Below are positions 62,959 to 64,000 of a DNA stretch of 64,000 nucleotides, one piece after another. This DNA comes from Clostridium yunnanense (GTDB taxonomy: Bacteria; Bacillota; Clostridia; Clostridiales; Clostridiaceae): assembly GCF_016595795.1 (NCBI RefSeq), contig NZ_JAENHN010000029.1:1-64000 (forward strand). Reading direction: 5' to 3'. A model generated the notes under the pieces. The model did not search any database. It was not told where the DNA came from and worked only from the letters and a program-made list of their open reading frames with translations. The translations under genes and the position numbers were made by a program. Within the stretch, counting starts at the first letter, position 1; every line of letters begins with the position of its first letter.

Positions 62959-63594
62959 ATGTATTTTAAGGATAAGAGTATTAATGATTTTATATATGAG
63001 TTAAGTTCAAGTAGTCCGGTACCAGGTGGTGGTGGTGCAGCTGCAGTATCAGCTTCACTATCAACAGCCCTAAGTAGTATGGTATTTAATCTTACTGTAA
63101 ATAAAAAAGCTTTTGCTAGTTTAAGTGACGATGAAAAAGGTACTGTATTGGCTGCAATGGAATGTTGCCAGAAAAAGACAGAAGATTGTCTAAGTTTTAT
63201 AGATAAGGACGGAGAAGCTTTTTCAAGTCTAATGTCAGCTTATAAACTACCTAAAGATACAGAAGAAAATCTTTCAATAAGACAAGAACAAATTCAAGCT
63301 GGACTTCAGAATGCAATGTTAGTTCCATTAAATCTTGCGAAAGAACTAGTAGCCGTAATGGAACACATCAAAACCGCAGCAATGTATGGAAACTCAAATG
63401 TAATTTCTGACGCTGGTGTTTCTGCCATACTTGCCTATGCATCAATTGAAAGTTCAATATTAAATGTAATGGTTAACTTGAAGTTTATAGAAAGTGAAGA
63501 TATTAACCAAATAAAAGAAGATTGCAATAATATGTTGAGAAAAGCTGAAGAACTAAAACAAACAATAATGACTTTAGTTTATGAGAAGCTGTAA
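62959..63594 (+). CDS. fchA: FchA-like methenyl-THF cyclohydrolase/cyclodeaminase
   Basis: 211 residues of the cyclodeaminase/cyclohydrolase family, an all-helical fold in which FchA hydrolyses 5,10-methenyl-THF to 10-formyl-THF. Signature INDFIYELSSSSPVPGGGGAAA at the start (SSPVPGGGGAAAVSASL), then SLSTALSSMVFNLT and AAMYGNSNVISDAGVSAILA near the end. GGAGG is upstream. Its activity would complement FolD, which lacks the cyclohydrolase lysine. It is not next to fhs or folD here. Confidence 0.88.
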   Translation: MYFKDKSINDFIYELSSSSPVPGGGGAAAVSASLSTALSSMVFNLTVNKKAFASLSDDEKGTVLAAMECCQKKTEDCLSFIDKDGEAFSSLMSAYKLPKDTEENLSIRQEQIQAGLQNAMLVPLNLAKELVAVMEHIKTAAMYGNSNVISDAGVSAILAYASIESSILNVMVNLKFIESEDINQIKEDCNNMLRKAEELKQTIMTLVYEKL

Positions 63595-63685
63595 AATAAA
63601 ATCTTATGTTTAGGCACTATACAAAAATTAGCTATATCAAAGTAAAATACACATTTATATAGTGTGTAAAAGTTCTAAATAGTAA

Positions 63686-63733
63686 AAAGCCATGCTTAAT
63701 CTCAGAGCTACTTGCTCTGTTACGCATGGCTTT
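63686..63733. terminator. Hairpin downstream of fchA
   Basis: AAAGCCATGC pairs with GCATGGCTTT, and inside it CAGAGC with GCTCTG. Only three U follow, so terminator activity is likely but not certain. Confidence 0.55.
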
Positions 63734-63796
63734 ACTCATATTAAATCAAGGCTATTGTATTATTAAAACTAAGCGGTTACGCAGGGGGGCTGCTAT

Positions 63797-63898
63797 ATGA
63801 ACGAGCTATTAGAAATATACGTTCCTCACAGCAACTTTGTTTCACTTAATATCTATCATAGTTATATTAGATTTTTACAAACTTGTATAATTACTTAA
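63797..63898 (+). CDS. Possible 33-residue small ORF
   Basis: ATG with GGGGGG 7 nt upstream opens MNELLEIYVPHSNF, continuing to a stop after 33 residues with YHSYIRFLQTCIIT at the end. I do not recognise it. The remaining 400 bp to the window end otherwise has only hairpins. Confidence 0.2.
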   Translation: MNELLEIYVPHSNFVSLNIYHSYIRFLQTCIIT

Positions 63899-63951
63899 CT
63901 AAAGTCTTTCTAACTAAACCTATCCTATTAAAAAAAACAATAAGTATAAAT

Positions 63952-63968
63952 TTAGGGATTTTCCCTAA
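63952..63968 (+). terminator. Small hairpin near the window end
   Basis: TTAGGGA and TCCCTAA form a 7-bp stem, followed by CCTTTTT on the plus strand. It may end a short plus-strand transcript. Confidence 0.45.
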
Positions 63969-64000
63969 CCTTTTTATTCTAAAAGGCTCCTTCCAAACTC

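Overview
The window is about 64 kb of AT-rich chromosome from an endospore-forming, low-GC Firmicute, most likely Clostridium sensu stricto. The evidence is a complete spoIIIAA-AH operon, spo0A next to spoIVB, spoIIM, spoVD, a GerW protein, a PdaA-type deacetylase, MurE with the meso-DAP motif DNPR, and a gene order I recall as typical of C. acetobutylicum and relatives. I cannot name the species. Nearly all genes lie on the minus strand; the plus strand carries only a DUF2953-gerW pair, rqcH, pdaA, two glycosyltransferases and an fchA-like gene.

Layout: 0-8 kb holds two D,D-carboxypeptidases, scpA-scpB, a XerD-like recombinase, spoIIM and an ADP-ribose pyrophosphatase. 8-9.5 kb is gene-poor: a SAM-I riboswitch, a probable second aptamer, an unknown 117-residue protein and a decayed small gene. 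9.5-21.5 kb is the conserved run spo0A, spoIVB, recN, argR, nadK, tlyA, dxs, ispA, xseB, xseA, folD, nusB. 22-28 kb holds an Asp23 protein and the spoIIIA operon (the mother-cell side of the forespore channel). 28-35 kb holds efp, aroK and a compact type IV pilus/ComG-like pseudopilus operon, including a 56-residue pseudopilin overlapped by its neighbours. 35-42 kb holds a lipoprotein, rqcH, an rRNA methyltransferase, pyrR, rluD and a DksA-type protein. 42-58 kb is a divided dcw cell-wall/division cluster (divIVA, ylmH, yggT, sepF, yggS, DUF881-sbp-DUF881, ftsQ, ftsW, mraY, murF, murE, spoVD, ftsL, rsmH, mraZ) without murD, murG, ftsA or ftsZ. 58-64 kb holds ychF, pdaA, two glycosyltransferases and fchA.

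Regulation visible in sequence: spo0A has a SigH-type promoter whose -10 region contains a perfect Spo0A box; mraZ is preceded by three tandem 10-bp repeats of the MraZ-operator type; many genes end in strong intrinsic terminators.

The least expected content is repetitive. Family R1 (five copies) is a roughly 90-nt two-hairpin element read on the minus strand; its second hairpin shows compensatory base changes and is followed by a U-run. Family R2 is an 85-95-bp MITE-like palindrome whose copies sit at gene ends and supply the stop codon of ftsW, perhaps the tail of dxs, and all of the sepF-yggT spacer. Other short palindromes with ACTACTTC ends may be related. Two housekeeping enzymes have altered catalytic residues: the XerD-like protein lacks three of six, and FolD lacks the cyclohydrolase lysine while an FchA-like gene lies in the same window.
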